Positions 19,060 to 27,298 of a stretch of DNA of 64,000 nucleotides are shown in pieces. The notes below the pieces were generated by a model that ran no database searches, was not told the DNA's origin, and saw nothing but the letters and a program-made list of their open reading frames with translations. The DNA comes from Gilvimarinus chinensis DSM 19667 (GTDB lineage: Bacteria > Pseudomonadota > Gammaproteobacteria > Pseudomonadales > Cellvibrionaceae), in contig NZ_KB898714.1 of assembly GCF_000377745.1 (NCBI RefSeq), positions 24,653 to 88,652 of the forward strand, given 5' to 3'. The translations under genes were made by a program, and so were the position numbers. The number at the start of each line of letters is the position of its first letter. The first letter of the stretch is position 1.

Positions 19060-19587
19060 ATGAAAGACGTGAACAAAGCGATATTAATGTCCGGTGTGTT
19101 GCTGATGTTGCTCGGCGGCTGTTCGACTACCTCGGGGCCGGGGGCGCCGGTGAGCGATGCGGGGGGCGCGCCTGCGCCACCGAGCCAGCGTCAACCCGAG
19201 CAGGAACAAGCGCCCGAGCCAGAGACTCCCCAAAGAGACAACGGCGGTTGGCAAATTACCCAGCCTCCCGCTGAGCGGCAAACCGCGCCCAACACTCAAC
19301 CTGCAACGCCCCGTGCGGCCGGCACCAATTCAGCGGTGAACTCGCTTTTGAACCAGGCGGACGGCTATTACCAACAGGCCGATTTCAGCCGCGCTATTGC
19401 CAGCGCCGAGCGCGCCCTGCGCATCGACCGGCGCAGCGCCAAGGCGTATTTGATGCTGGCCCAGAGCTATTGGCAGATGGGCGGCCTGAGCCAGGCCGAA
19501 CAGTTTGCCCGCCAGGGGTTGCGCTACGCAGGGGACGACCGCGCGCTCACACGGGCGCTAAATTCCGTGTTGGCTGAGGTAGAGTAA
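19060..19587 (+). CDS. TPR lipoprotein, possible PBP1B activator (LpoP-like)
   Basis: A 175-residue lipoprotein: lipobox LLGGC (Cys near residue 20), a long proline/glutamine-rich spacer (about 22-85) and a C-terminal tetratricopeptide pair (ADGYYQQADFSRAIASAERAL, then AYLMLAQSYWQMGGLSQAEQ). It starts two bases after mrcB, so the two are co-transcribed. In Pseudomonas the outer-membrane lipoprotein LpoP, a TPR protein, activates PBP1B. The matching architecture and position make this a good LpoP candidate, but I have not compared the sequences. Confidence 0.75.
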   Translation: MKDVNKAILMSGVLLMLLGGCSTTSGPGAPVSDAGGAPAPPSQRQPEQEQAPEPETPQRDNGGWQITQPPAERQTAPNTQPATPRAAGTNSAVNSLLNQADGYYQQADFSRAIASAERALRIDRRSAKAYLMLAQSYWQMGGLSQAEQFARQGLRYAGDDRALTRALNSVLAEVE

Positions 19588-19624
19588 CGATTCATCTACC
19601 CGAAAAACTCCTGATATCAGTGCA

Positions 19625-19655
19625 TAAAAAAACCGCGCATGGCGCGGTTTTTTTT
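19625..19655. terminator. Bidirectional rho-independent terminator
   Basis: A hairpin with arms AAAAACCGCGC and GCGCGGTTTTT around a short loop (centre 19640) has an A run before and a T run after. It can therefore stop both the mrcB-lipoprotein transcript and the convergent amylase transcript. Confidence 0.92.
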
Positions 19656-19673
19656 GTGGCTTTGTACTCGTAT

Positions 19674-21902
19674 TTAAAAATGTGTATGGGTCAGGCTGGC
19701 ATCATTTAGCTGCAGGGTTGTAACGCCGCTACTGGCAATAAAAATATCCGCACCGTTAGTCTCCAAACTGCCATCGGCGTTGTTGTCGCCGTAGTTATCG
19801 CTCCAGTCGCAGTGGCGATCAAACTTGTAGCGCTGGTTACTTTGCCCATCCAAAGTGACCGAGGCCGCCCAGGTATTGTCATCCACCAGTGTCATGGCGG
19901 TGCAGCCCCAGTTGTTGAAGGTGCCGCGTACATACACGCCGCTCCAGTTGCTGCTAAACCCGTCTAAGGGTTGCAGTTGGTAGGTCAGCTGCTGGTCGTT
20001 AACCGTGATTTGGTAGTGGCCAATCACATTGGTAAAAATATCCCCACCGGTTTGCTCCAGCGTGCCGTCGGCGTCATTGTCACCAAAGTTATAGCTCCAG
20101 TCGCCAAACACATCGAATTTAAATCTCTGGTTCGCCTGGCCATCAAAATACACCTCGGTTTGCCAGGTGTAATCGGCCACTAGGTTCATTGCCTTGGTGT
20201 TCCAGCTATTGGCGGTGCCGCGAAAATACAGCTGTTCAAAATTGCTGGCCGCGCCGCCATCGGTCGCGCTGATGGTAAGGCTCTCGTCGTCGCTGGCGCC
20301 CTGGTTATCGGTCACCGTAACGCTGTAGGTGCTGCTGCCCGCACTTTGCGGTGTAACGCTGATGGCGGCGCTGCTCGCACCGGTGCTCCATTGATAAGAG
20401 ACGATACTGCCGTCCGGATCGCTGGAGCCAGAAGCATCCAGGGTGACCTGAGTGCCCACCGAAACCTCGGTGCCGGGCGCGGCGCTAATCTGAGCGGTCG
20501 GGGTTTGGTTACCGCCCGGTACGGCACCGCCGTGAATGGCCGAGGCCGATTCGGCGGGCACATTGAAGGTGGCATTGCCGTTGGCATCTACCTGAATCAG
20601 AGTTCCGCTACACTCATCTTCCCCGGCGAGAATATCGCAATAGCTGCCCTCGGGCATGCCGGTGTAGAGTGTCTCGCTGATGCTTTGGCTTTCATTATTG
20701 ATGACCACAAAGCCCTTGTCGCCGCGCCCAAAGGCGATGGCGTTGTCGCTGATGGTCACGGCGTTATCCAGGCTCCAGGCATCAAGGGTGTAGTTTCTAA
20801 AACCCACCATGTTGGCAATGTTGCCCCAGCGGTGCTGACACACCCAGCCGTTGGCATCGCAGCCGCCGGGTGCGGGTGGCCCCATATCCGTGCCCGCCGT
20901 GGTGTTGGGGTCAAACTGGTAGCTGGACATCACTTTGGGGTAGCCATAGGGGTAGGCGAGCATAAACACATTGGCGAGATTGTATTTAGCACCATTGTGA
21001 TAGGTTAAATTGCCATTGCCGCCGTGGCCGCGCTCGCGGTCGTGGTTATCGATAAACACCAGCGCGTCGTTTGATGGCAGCAGGCCCCAGCTTTCACCCA
21101 GGTTAAGCAAGTGTTTGATCTGGCCATTAAAGTTACCGGCCACGGCCGTGCCATAGCCCATCTCGGTGACAGGGCCCAGGTAGGTGTAATTAGGCGGTTG
21201 AATTTGCGAGGCTTCCCCGGCGGCGCCAATCACCTCTAAAAAGACCCAGGGGTTACCGGCGGCGTTTAAGAACCCTTGAATGTCCGCAGGCGGCATGTGT
21301 TTTGAGGCATCAATGCGAAAGCCGTCGACCCCCATGTCGCTTAAGCGCTTAATGTAGGCGCCGATGGTGTCGCGTACGTAGGGCAGGCTGTGGTCTAAAT
21401 CCGGCATGCCGTATAACTCGCAGCTCCATACCGAGTTGGCATCGCCGTAATTGGTATCGCAGCTGGGGTGAAAGTCCTGTGGGCTGAATTCAGGGTAATT
21501 TCGCGGCGACCAGGGCGTGCCGCCTATGCCAGTGTTGCCGCCGTCGAGATTATTCGCCATTTGGTTGACGACGATATCCGCGTAAATTTTTACCCCTGCG
21601 GCGTGGCAGCGGTTGATCATGCTTTGCAGCTCGGCTTCGGTGCCGCTGCGGCTGGTCAGGTTCTGGTAGGTGATAGGCTGATAGCGCGCCCACCACTCGG
21701 AGATATTCACATGCTCGCTGGGCGGTGAAATCTGCACCGCATCGAAGCCTTTGGGGCCTAAAAAGGTCTCACACTCCTGGGCGATATCGTTCCAGCTCCA
21801 CTCAAATAAGTGCACAAAGGCGCTGCCTGCCGAGGCGCTTTGACTGGCGGCCAAAAGGGCGGCTGCGGAACTTAGCATTTTTACAGACTGTTTTAATTTC
21901 AT
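19674..21902 (-). CDS. Exported alpha-amylase, GH13 animal-type, with PKD and two starch-binding-like repeats
   Basis: The 742-residue enzyme has a signal peptide (cleavage after ASA, about residue 25) and a GH13 domain very like the chloride-dependent amylase of Pseudoalteromonas haloplanktis (FVHLFEWSWNDIAQECE, ANVFMLAYPYGYPKVMSSY). The catalytic triad is Asp198 (GFRIDAS), Glu223 (FLEVIG) and Asp288 (FIDNHD). A PKD-like domain follows (about 465-550), then two tandem repeats of about 85 residues, each starting FRGT or VRGT and containing a GDWSYNFGDNDADG-like motif, probably starch-binding. Region I reads DIVVNQ, with Gln114 in place of the usual His. It hydrolyses alpha-1,4 glucans outside the cell. 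Two palindromes upstream (22033-22067) suggest sugar-dependent control. Confidence 0.95.
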   Translation of the reverse strand: MKLKQSVKMLSSAAALLAASQSASAGSAFVHLFEWSWNDIAQECETFLGPKGFDAVQISPPSEHVNISEWWARYQPITYQNLTSRSGTEAELQSMINRCHAAGVKIYADIVVNQMANNLDGGNTGIGGTPWSPRNYPEFSPQDFHPSCDTNYGDANSVWSCELYGMPDLDHSLPYVRDTIGAYIKRLSDMGVDGFRIDASKHMPPADIQGFLNAAGNPWVFLEVIGAAGEASQIQPPNYTYLGPVTEMGYGTAVAGNFNGQIKHLLNLGESWGLLPSNDALVFIDNHDRERGHGGNGNLTYHNGAKYNLANVFMLAYPYGYPKVMSSYQFDPNTTAGTDMGPPAPGGCDANGWVCQHRWGNIANMVGFRNYTLDAWSLDNAVTISDNAIAFGRGDKGFVVINNESQSISETLYTGMPEGSYCDILAGEDECSGTLIQVDANGNATFNVPAESASAIHGGAVPGGNQTPTAQISAAPGTEVSVGTQVTLDASGSSDPDGSIVSYQWSTGASSAAISVTPQSAGSSTYSVTVTDNQGASDDESLTISATDGGAASNFEQLYFRGTANSWNTKAMNLVADYTWQTEVYFDGQANQRFKFDVFGDWSYNFGDNDADGTLEQTGGDIFTNVIGHYQITVNDQQLTYQLQPLDGFSSNWSGVYVRGTFNNWGCTAMTLVDDNTWAASVTLDGQSNQRYKFDRHCDWSDNYGDNNADGSLETNGADIFIASSGVTTLQLNDASLTHTHF

Positions 21903-22032
21903 CTCAGGTTCTCCAATTCATTATGATTATTGTCTTGAAGGCAGATATGACACGGACGTGAAAACAAGCGACTGCCAGCATTTAGGAAATGCCAGACTAG
22001 ACGCTAAGGGTGTAAACGGTTAACCGCCAAGC

Positions 22033-22067
22033 TGCATACGTATGCAGACAAATTGAATACGTATGCA
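22033..22067. promoter_or_regulatory. Two phased palindromic operators upstream of the amylase gene
   Basis: A perfect 14-base palindrome TGCATACGTATGCA (22033-22046) is followed by a near copy TGAATACGTATGCA (22054-22067). Their centres are 21 bases apart, two helical turns. Both have the CG-centred symmetry typical of LacI-family operators. They lie about 130 bases before the amylase start and downstream of the GNAT gene stop, so the amylase promoter is the likely target. The regulator is not in this window. Confidence 0.7.
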
Positions 22068-22074
22068 GGTTAAA

Positions 22075-22689
22075 TCAGGCGTCAGAATGGGTGGCGTGCC
22101 AGCGCTCGCGGGTCAGGCTGAACAGCGCCTGCTCGGCCAGCGGGTGTTGTGGGTCTATATCCGGGTGTAAAAAGTTTTGGTCACTGGGCTGCATGTTTAA
22201 CCGCAGCATAACCGCGCGCGAACGGAAATTATTCTGCGCCGTAAAAGCCACTACCTCAGAAAAGCCCAGAGCATTAAAGCCAAATTCCAAAGCCGCTTGT
22301 GCCGCCTCGGTGGCGTAGCCCTGGCGCCAGTAGGGGCGAGCCAGACGCCATGCGATTTCAATACAGGGGCTGAAGGGTAAGTTTTTGCTGGGAATATTGA
22401 AGCCGGTAAAACCGATAAACTCCCCGCTGGTGGTCATTTCCAAAGCCCATAATCCCCAGCCGCGTTTGGCAATATCCAACTGACACTTATGTGCCAAAGC
22501 ATTACTGGCCGTTGTGGTTAAAGTGGATGGGAAAAAAGCCATGACCTCAGGGTGTCGGTTCATGCTGGCAAAGGCAGGGTAGTCAGAGAGGTGCCATTGG
22601 CGCAACCTTAACCTGGAACTTGAAAGTTCGATGGTGGGAAGCTCGCCATCGTTTTGCATTATGTTTTGTAAAAGTATCTGGCTGTTCAC
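22075..22689 (-). CDS. GNAT N-acetyltransferase (RimJ/RimL type)
   Basis: The 204-residue product has the acetyltransferase-3 layout: SSRLRLRQWHLSDYPAFASMN near the start, GFTGFN in the middle, EIAWRLARPYWRQGYATEAAQAAL as the acetyl-CoA-binding motif A, and EVVAFTAQNNFRSRAVMLRLNM as the final block. Such enzymes acetylate ribosomal protein N-termini or small amines; the substrate is unknown here. An ATG ten codons downstream (22659) is an alternative start. It lies upstream of and parallel to the amylase gene, and is divergent from the hydrolase gene. Confidence 0.85.
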   Translation of the reverse strand: MNSQILLQNIMQNDGELPTIELSSSRLRLRQWHLSDYPAFASMNRHPEVMAFFPSTLTTTASNALAHKCQLDIAKRGWGLWALEMTTSGEFIGFTGFNIPSKNLPFSPCIEIAWRLARPYWRQGYATEAAQAALEFGFNALGFSEVVAFTAQNNFRSRAVMLRLNMQPSDQNFLHPDIDPQHPLAEQALFSLTRERWHATHSDA

Positions 22690-22782
22690 AAGAGTTTGAT
22701 CTGTCAGATGTTATTGTAATGAGGACCATTGCTTGCACCAATGAACCAACGCAAGTGTACACCATAGCGCACAGGAGTCTGC

Positions 22783-23769
22783 ATGAAAAATCCGTCATTA
22801 ATTGTGGCTAGTTGTCTATTATGGCTATCAATGGGGAGCTTGGCACAAGAGCCCTCATTTGACGCGCGGTTAAGCGAGTACCCTTACCCCTATCCCGTGC
22901 ATAATTATGAGTTTACTTCCCAGCGCCAGTCTCTTGAGATGGCGTATATGCACCTACCCGCTGCTCAAGGCAAAAAAACCGTGGTTTTGATGCACGGTAA
23001 GAACTTCGCTTCCGACTACTGGCAAAAAACCGCGCAATATTTACACGACCGTGGCTACGGGGTCTTAATGCCCGATCAAGTCGGCTTTGGTAAGTCTTCA
23101 AAGCCCGCGCATTATCAGTTTAGTGCCGAGGCCTTGGTAGCCAATACTTATGCGTTGGTGCAAAAGCTGAAGATTAATAAACCTATACTAATGGGACACT
23201 CTATGGGAGGTATGCTGGCCAGTCGTTATGCGCTCAATTACGCCGCTCAGGTCAGTGAGTTGGTGTTGGTTAACCCCGTAGGGCTGGAGGATTATTTAAA
23301 ATATGTCGACTATAAAGACCCGCAATTTTTCTATCACAATGAATTGAATAAAACCGCGGCTGATGTGATTGCTTACCAACAAAAGAATTATTACGACGGC
23401 AAATGGAGCGACGAATACGAAGCTTTGACTACTATCCATAAAGGGTGGATCAATGGCCCGGACTGGCAGACGGTTGCGTGGAACAACGCCCAAACCTACG
23501 ACGTGATTTTTACCGGTGCGGTGATCAACGAATTTGAGCAACTGAGCATGCCGGTGCATTTAATTATTGGCACCCGTGATACCACAGGCCCTGGCCGAGG
23601 TTGGAAGAAACCTGGTGTTACACGCACTTTAGGGCAATACGATCAGCTTGGTAAAACGGCTGCGGAGAAAATCCCGAATGCGACACTGCACGAGTTAGAA
23701 GGGATTGGTCACATGCCGCAATTTGAAGCCTTTGATCGCTATCGGAAAATTCTTAATACTATTTTTTAA
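22783..23769 (+). CDS. Exported alpha/beta hydrolase
   Basis: A 328-residue protein with a Sec signal peptide (cleaved near SLAQ, residue 21), an HG oxyanion motif (LMHGKNF), a nucleophile elbow GHSMGG with Ser140 and a late histidine in GIGHMPQFE. The fold is the alpha/beta hydrolase of ester or C-C bond hydrolases; being exported, it acts in the periplasm or outside. GGAG stands seven bases before the ATG. It is monocistronic. The substrate cannot be inferred. Confidence 0.88.
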   Translation: MKNPSLIVASCLLWLSMGSLAQEPSFDARLSEYPYPYPVHNYEFTSQRQSLEMAYMHLPAAQGKKTVVLMHGKNFASDYWQKTAQYLHDRGYGVLMPDQVGFGKSSKPAHYQFSAEALVANTYALVQKLKINKPILMGHSMGGMLASRYALNYAAQVSELVLVNPVGLEDYLKYVDYKDPQFFYHNELNKTAADVIAYQQKNYYDGKWSDEYEALTTIHKGWINGPDWQTVAWNNAQTYDVIFTGAVINEFEQLSMPVHLIIGTRDTTGPGRGWKKPGVTRTLGQYDQLGKTAAEKIPNATLHELEGIGHMPQFEAFDRYRKILNTIF

Positions 23770-23827
23770 TGTTTTAAGGCAAATATCTACAACTGCAATG
23801 TGGCGGTAATACCTCAAAACTCAAACG

Positions 23828-24037
23828 CTACATCGGATACGGGGGGCGGCTGCGTAAAAGTTCGCAGGCTACCAAGGTGCGAAGCCTGATAATGTACTCG
23901 CGTGGGCTGGCACCAAAGGTGTTAACAATGCGTCGCTCTAACTGCCTTTGAGAAAAGCCAAATCGTTTGGCAATATCGGGGATGCTAAGGCGCTCAGCGT
24001 ATTGAAGGGTTTTCTCGTTATTTGTTAAGTCGGTATT
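23828..24037 (-). pseudogene. Remnant of an AraC-family regulator (C-terminal HTH only)
   Basis: The minus strand encodes about 68 residues that match the second half of an AraC/XylS DNA-binding domain: ERLSIPDIAKRFGFSQRQLE, then ASPREYIIRLR and VACELLRS, ending at a stop at 23828-23830. There is no start codon or ligand-binding domain; an upstream in-frame stop sits at 24038. The order helix-turn-helix, GASPREYIIRLR, LL is the classic AraC signature. It is a truncated gene, possibly cut by the event that left the 19-base-arm hairpin at 24041. Confidence 0.75.
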
Positions 24038-24040
24038 TTA

Positions 24041-24082
24041 CATCCCCACCACGGCAGAGCTTACTCTGCCGTGGTGGGGATG
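24041..24082. repeat. Perfect inverted repeat, 19-base arms
   Basis: Arms at 24041-24059 and 24064-24082 are exact reverse complements (CATCCCCACCACGGCAGAG on the left) around a four-base loop. There is no T run on either side, so it is not a standard rho-independent terminator, although it stands at the 3' end of the LysE gene. It could be a transcript-stabilising hairpin or a small palindromic element. Confidence 0.85.
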
Positions 24083-24106
24083 ACAGTAAACTCTTAATAG
24101 TGGTAG

Positions 24107-24685
24107 CTAAAAAATCAATACCACGCAGCTTAATAACAAGAGCGCCATCACCCGGTTAAACCACACCAACCGGGCCCCCACGCTTAGCCACTGGCGCAAG
24201 GCCAACCCACCCAGATTCCAGGCTAGCAGCAGGGGCAGAGCGGTTATGGCAAAAGTGACCAGCAATAGTGCCATGTTGGAATGTACTACCCCGGCGGTGA
24301 TTAACGACAGGCACATCATCCAGGCTTTGGGGTTGACCCATTGAAAGGCCGCTCCCTGCCAGAACCCCAAAGGTTTACCAACACTGCCTGCGGGGCTGTT
24401 GGCACTTCGCGTCTGTAACAACTTAATCACTAAATAGGCAAGAAAACCCGCACTGACCAAACGCATGATAGTCAGGCTTAATGGGTAGCGCACAAACACT
24501 TCTTCCAAGCCGGTAGCGAGTGCAAGCAGCATTACGAGACAGCCAATAATAATGCCTGCCAGCAAAGGCAAAGAGCGGCGCACGCCGAAGTTAACACCGG
24601 AGTTCAGCAATAAAAAGTTGTTGGGGCCGGGGGTGCCGACCATCACCATAATAATGCTTACCTGAGCCAGTAACGTCTCGTTCAT
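24107..24685 (-). CDS. LysE/RhtB-family amino-acid exporter
   Basis: A 192-residue inner-membrane protein with about six hydrophobic helices and the family start MVMVGTPGPNNFLLLNSGVNFGVRRSL, followed by FQWVNPKAWMMCLSLI, the second LysE landmark. It exports amino acids or related metabolites. It is divergent from a MocR-type regulator gene across an intergenic region with four GTACAG-type boxes, the usual arrangement of an exporter controlled by its neighbour. Confidence 0.92.
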   Translation of the reverse strand: MNETLLAQVSIIMVMVGTPGPNNFLLLNSGVNFGVRRSLPLLAGIIIGCLVMLLALATGLEEVFVRYPLSLTIMRLVSAGFLAYLVIKLLQTRSANSPAGSVGKPLGFWQGAAFQWVNPKAWMMCLSLITAGVVHSNMALLLVTFAITALPLLLAWNLGGLALRQWLSVGARLVWFNRVMALLLLSCVVLIF

Positions 24686-24742
24686 GGGGCCTTTTCCTTA
24701 TGCCTGCGATAAAGGCACAGAATAGGGCTTGAAGGTCTTGCC

Positions 24743-24826
24743 GGTACAGATGCAACAAATGATAATTGCTGCGGTACAGATTTTTTTGTTTGGTAACTGT
24801 ACCGGTGTTGGTGTCGGCAACTGTAC
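24743..24826. promoter_or_regulatory. Four MocR-type boxes between the exporter and regulator genes
   Basis: GGTACAGA occurs at 24743-24750 and 24773-24780, and the inverted form AACTGTAC at 24795-24802 and 24819-24826. The two pairs face each other within 84 bases of the divergent promoter region. MocR/PdxR-type regulators bind repeated boxes of this sort. The likely ligand protein is the adjacent regulator (24881-26278). Confidence 0.7.
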
Positions 24827-24880
24827 TGCTGCGTCTGGCTGCTCTAACGTACACTGATGGCCATCAAGAGAGGTGCCCCA

Positions 24881-26278
24881 ATGCTTTACCGCGAACTAGC
24901 CAATCACTTACAGACTTTAATTGAAGATGGCGTCTACCCAGCGGCAAAGGCCCTGCCCGGAGTGCGCAAGCTCAGTCAACAGCATAAGGTGAGTGTTTCT
25001 ACCGCTGTAAATGCCTGCCAGGAGCTGGAACGCAGGGGGCTTTTACAAGCCAAGCCGCGTTCGGGCTACTTTGTCTGCCAGGCAGCGCCCAAACACAAGC
25101 CACCGCGCATACGTTCTGTGAGTAAAACACCTAGGCCCGTGTCCGGCCAAGAGCGTGTGTTGCAACTGGTACAAGCCGCCAACAACCCTAAAATGGTCAA
25201 CCTGGGCACGGCTATTCCCGCCGCCGATTTTTTGCCGGTTAATGTCATTGAAAAAGCCTTTCGCCAGGTGTGGCGTGAGCAGCGTAAACGCTGCGTGGGC
25301 TATGAATTTCCGCCAGGGGCACCAGAGTTACGAACTCATATCGCTCGGCATCTGGCCAGTTTGCAGTGTCGGGTGAGTCCGGAGCAGGTGTTGATTACTA
25401 ACAGTTGCCAAGAGTCGATCGCCATTGCGCTTAAACAAATCACCCGCCCCGGCGATATAGTGGTGCTGGAATCGCCCACCTATTACGGCTTGCTGCAAGT
25501 GGTGGAGCAGCTGGGGTTAAAAGCGTTAGAAATTCCTACCGACCCCGCCGAGGGGTTATCTCTGGGGGCACTGGAGCTGGCGTTAGAAAGCTGGCCCGTG
25601 GCCGCTTGCGTTTTTGTGCCAAGTTTTTCTAATCCGATGGGGACCTGTCTGTCCGATGAGCGTAAAAAAGAGTTGTTACGCCTGCTGGAAAAACACAATG
25701 TGCCCTTGGTAGAAGATGATATTTACGGTGAGTTACCGCTTAATGGTGCGAGACCTCGGCCGGTAAAAAGCTGGGATACGAAAGGCTTGGTTTACTATTG
25801 CTCCTCGTCCTCCAAAACATTGGCGGCAGGGCTGCGGGTAGGTTGGCTGGTGCCGGGTAAAAATATTCAGCGCGCCGAATATCTGCAGTTTATCAACACC
25901 GTCAGTGTCAATACCCCGGCCCAATTAGCGTTGGCCGAAGTGCTGGATAAAAGCCGTTATCAACGGTTAATTCGCAGCATGTGCAGTGATTATTCGCTCG
26001 CTGTAGCTCGGATGACCGAGAGGGTCAGTCAGTTGTTTCCACCTGATACCCGCATCAGCCGTCCGGCGGGAGGGTTTGTTCTGTGGGTTGAATTACCGGG
26101 CAAGATCAATACCTCCGAGCGATTGCAAAGTGCCATGGAGGCGGGGGTCAGCTTTGCCCCCGGGAGCCTATTCTCGGCAACGGAAAAGTTCGGTAACTGT
26201 TTGCGCTTAAATTGCGCGGTTAAGTGGGATGCGCGGGTCGAACGTGGGCTGTTGACTCTGGCGAAACTATTTAGCTAG
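24881..26278 (+). CDS. MocR-type transcriptional regulator (GntR HTH fused to PLP aminotransferase fold)
   Basis: The 465-residue protein has an N-terminal GntR winged helix (about residues 1-70: LYRELANHLQTLIEDGVY, LPGVRKLSQQHKVSVSTA) and a type I aminotransferase domain with the PLP lysine in SSSSKTLAAGLRVGWL (near residue 311). MocR regulators sense PLP or amino acids. GAGAGG before the ATG at 24881 fixes the start; an in-frame ATG at 24857 lacks a site. It probably controls the divergent LysE exporter. The stop lies in a short duplicated sequence. Confidence 0.92.
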   Translation: MLYRELANHLQTLIEDGVYPAAKALPGVRKLSQQHKVSVSTAVNACQELERRGLLQAKPRSGYFVCQAAPKHKPPRIRSVSKTPRPVSGQERVLQLVQAANNPKMVNLGTAIPAADFLPVNVIEKAFRQVWREQRKRCVGYEFPPGAPELRTHIARHLASLQCRVSPEQVLITNSCQESIAIALKQITRPGDIVVLESPTYYGLLQVVEQLGLKALEIPTDPAEGLSLGALELALESWPVAACVFVPSFSNPMGTCLSDERKKELLRLLEKHNVPLVEDDIYGELPLNGARPRPVKSWDTKGLVYYCSSSSKTLAAGLRVGWLVPGKNIQRAEYLQFINTVSVNTPAQLALAEVLDKSRYQRLIRSMCSDYSLAVARMTERVSQLFPPDTRISRPAGGFVLWVELPGKINTSERLQSAMEAGVSFAPGSLFSATEKFGNCLRLNCAVKWDARVERGLLTLAKLFS

Positions 26279-26309
26279 AGGTTTAGCCAGTCATCTAGAG
26301 GTTTAGCCA
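26275..26309. repeat. Tandem 20-base duplication at the 3' ends of two convergent genes
   Basis: CTAGAGGTTTAGCCA occurs at 26275-26289 and again at 26295-26309. The first copy contains the regulator stop and the second the stop of the small membrane protein on the other strand. It looks like a local slippage duplication. Confidence 0.85.
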
Positions 26310-26564
26310 AATCTGGCCCGAGATGACCAGCACAGCAATCAGCGCCCAGCCTGTGTACAGCAAGAGCGTTTCCGATATTTTCCCCTGGCGATAGCAGCGA
26401 AAACCCAGTAATAAAACCGACGCGATTACGGTTTGCAATAACAATAACCAGGTCGCCTTATACGCACTGGTCATCGTCGGTTCCAGCCCCGCCAGCAGGG
26501 CTATTAAGCCGACAATGGCAAAGGTAAATAGTAGCCAGCTGAAAATTTTGAGGTAGTGCAGCAC
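26295..26564 (-). CDS. Small three-helix membrane protein, unknown
   Basis: An 89-residue protein with three clear hydrophobic segments (about 8-27, 38-56 and 66-86), separated by short polar loops (EPTMTSAYKAT, RCYRQGKISET). I do not recognise the family. It is convergent with the MocR regulator gene and downstream of coq7 on the same strand. Its C-terminus lies in the duplicated sequence at 26295-26309. Confidence 0.6.
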   Translation of the reverse strand: MLHYLKIFSWLLFTFAIVGLIALLAGLEPTMTSAYKATWLLLLQTVIASVLLLGFRCYRQGKISETLLLYTGWALIAVLVISGQIWLNL

Positions 26565-26633
26565 CGGTAAAGAACCCTATGAGTCAGCGTAAATAATACG
26601 ATCTTTTAAAGTCTACTCATTGTTGTTTGGCGG

Positions 26634-27272
26634 TTATAGGTAGTAACTGGCTTTAGTCATGGCTTTGGAGGTCAGTGTCATGGTGGCTTTGAGGGGGGCA
26701 GGGAAACGCACACCGCCAGATTCTATGGCCGTGTGCGCGTGGCGGGCCTCATCTTCGAGCATTTGTTCAACAATTACACGAGACTTTTCATCCTGCGCGG
26801 GTAAACTTTTAAGGTGTGATTCCAGGTGTTTACAAACCTGTTCTTCGGTGGCGGCCACAAAACCTAAGCTGATTTTGTCACTGATCAAGCCGGCTGTTGC
26901 TCCTATGGCGAATGAGGCGGTATACCAAAGGGGGTTCAAATAGCTGGTATGGCTGTCAAGCTCCTCCAGCCGCTGTTGGCACCAGAAGAGGTGATCTTCC
27001 TCTTCGTCTGCGGCTTCCTGCATTTGCTCTCGTACTTGAGGCAGTTTGGCGGTTAAAGCCTGGCCTTCATACAGGCCCTGTGCGCAGACTTCTCCCGCAT
27101 GGTTTACCCGCATCAAACCCGCCGCATGGCGCTTTTCTGCAAGGTCGAGATCCGATTCAGGCGTGTTGCAAGCTGGGCTCGGACGGGTTTTGACCGCCCG
27201 ACCACCGGCCATGGCTTTAAGGGTGCGGTCAGCTTTGAGTACCAGTTGGTCAAGCAATGAGTGATTGAGCAT
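26634..27272 (-). CDS. coq7: 2-polyprenyl-3-methyl-6-methoxy-1,4-benzoquinone monooxygenase
   Basis: Coq7 hydroxylates demethoxyubiquinol in ubiquinone synthesis. The 212-residue protein has the ferritin-like di-iron ligands in [28 protein letters not shown] and [10 protein letters not shown], and the N-terminal [16 protein letters not shown] seen in proteobacterial Coq7. It is membrane-associated through its helices. It stands alone between two unrelated genes. Confidence 0.96.
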   Translation of the reverse strand: MLNHSLLDQLVLKADRTLKAMAGGRAVKTRPSPACNTPESDLDLAEKRHAAGLMRVNHAGEVCAQGLYEGQALTAKLPQVREQMQEAADEEEDHLFWCQQRLEELDSHTSYLNPLWYTASFAIGATAGLISDKISLGFVAATEEQVCKHLESHLKSLPAQDEKSRVIVEQMLEDEARHAHTAIESGGVRFPAPLKATMTLTSKAMTKASYYL

Positions 27273-27298
27273 GAAAGGTCCTGCGCTGCGGTTATTGA

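Noticed and set aside
20346..21008. A 220-residue + strand frame inside the amylase gene
   Set aside because: Antisense shadow of the GH13 domain; glycine/valine-rich composition comes from the reverse strand.
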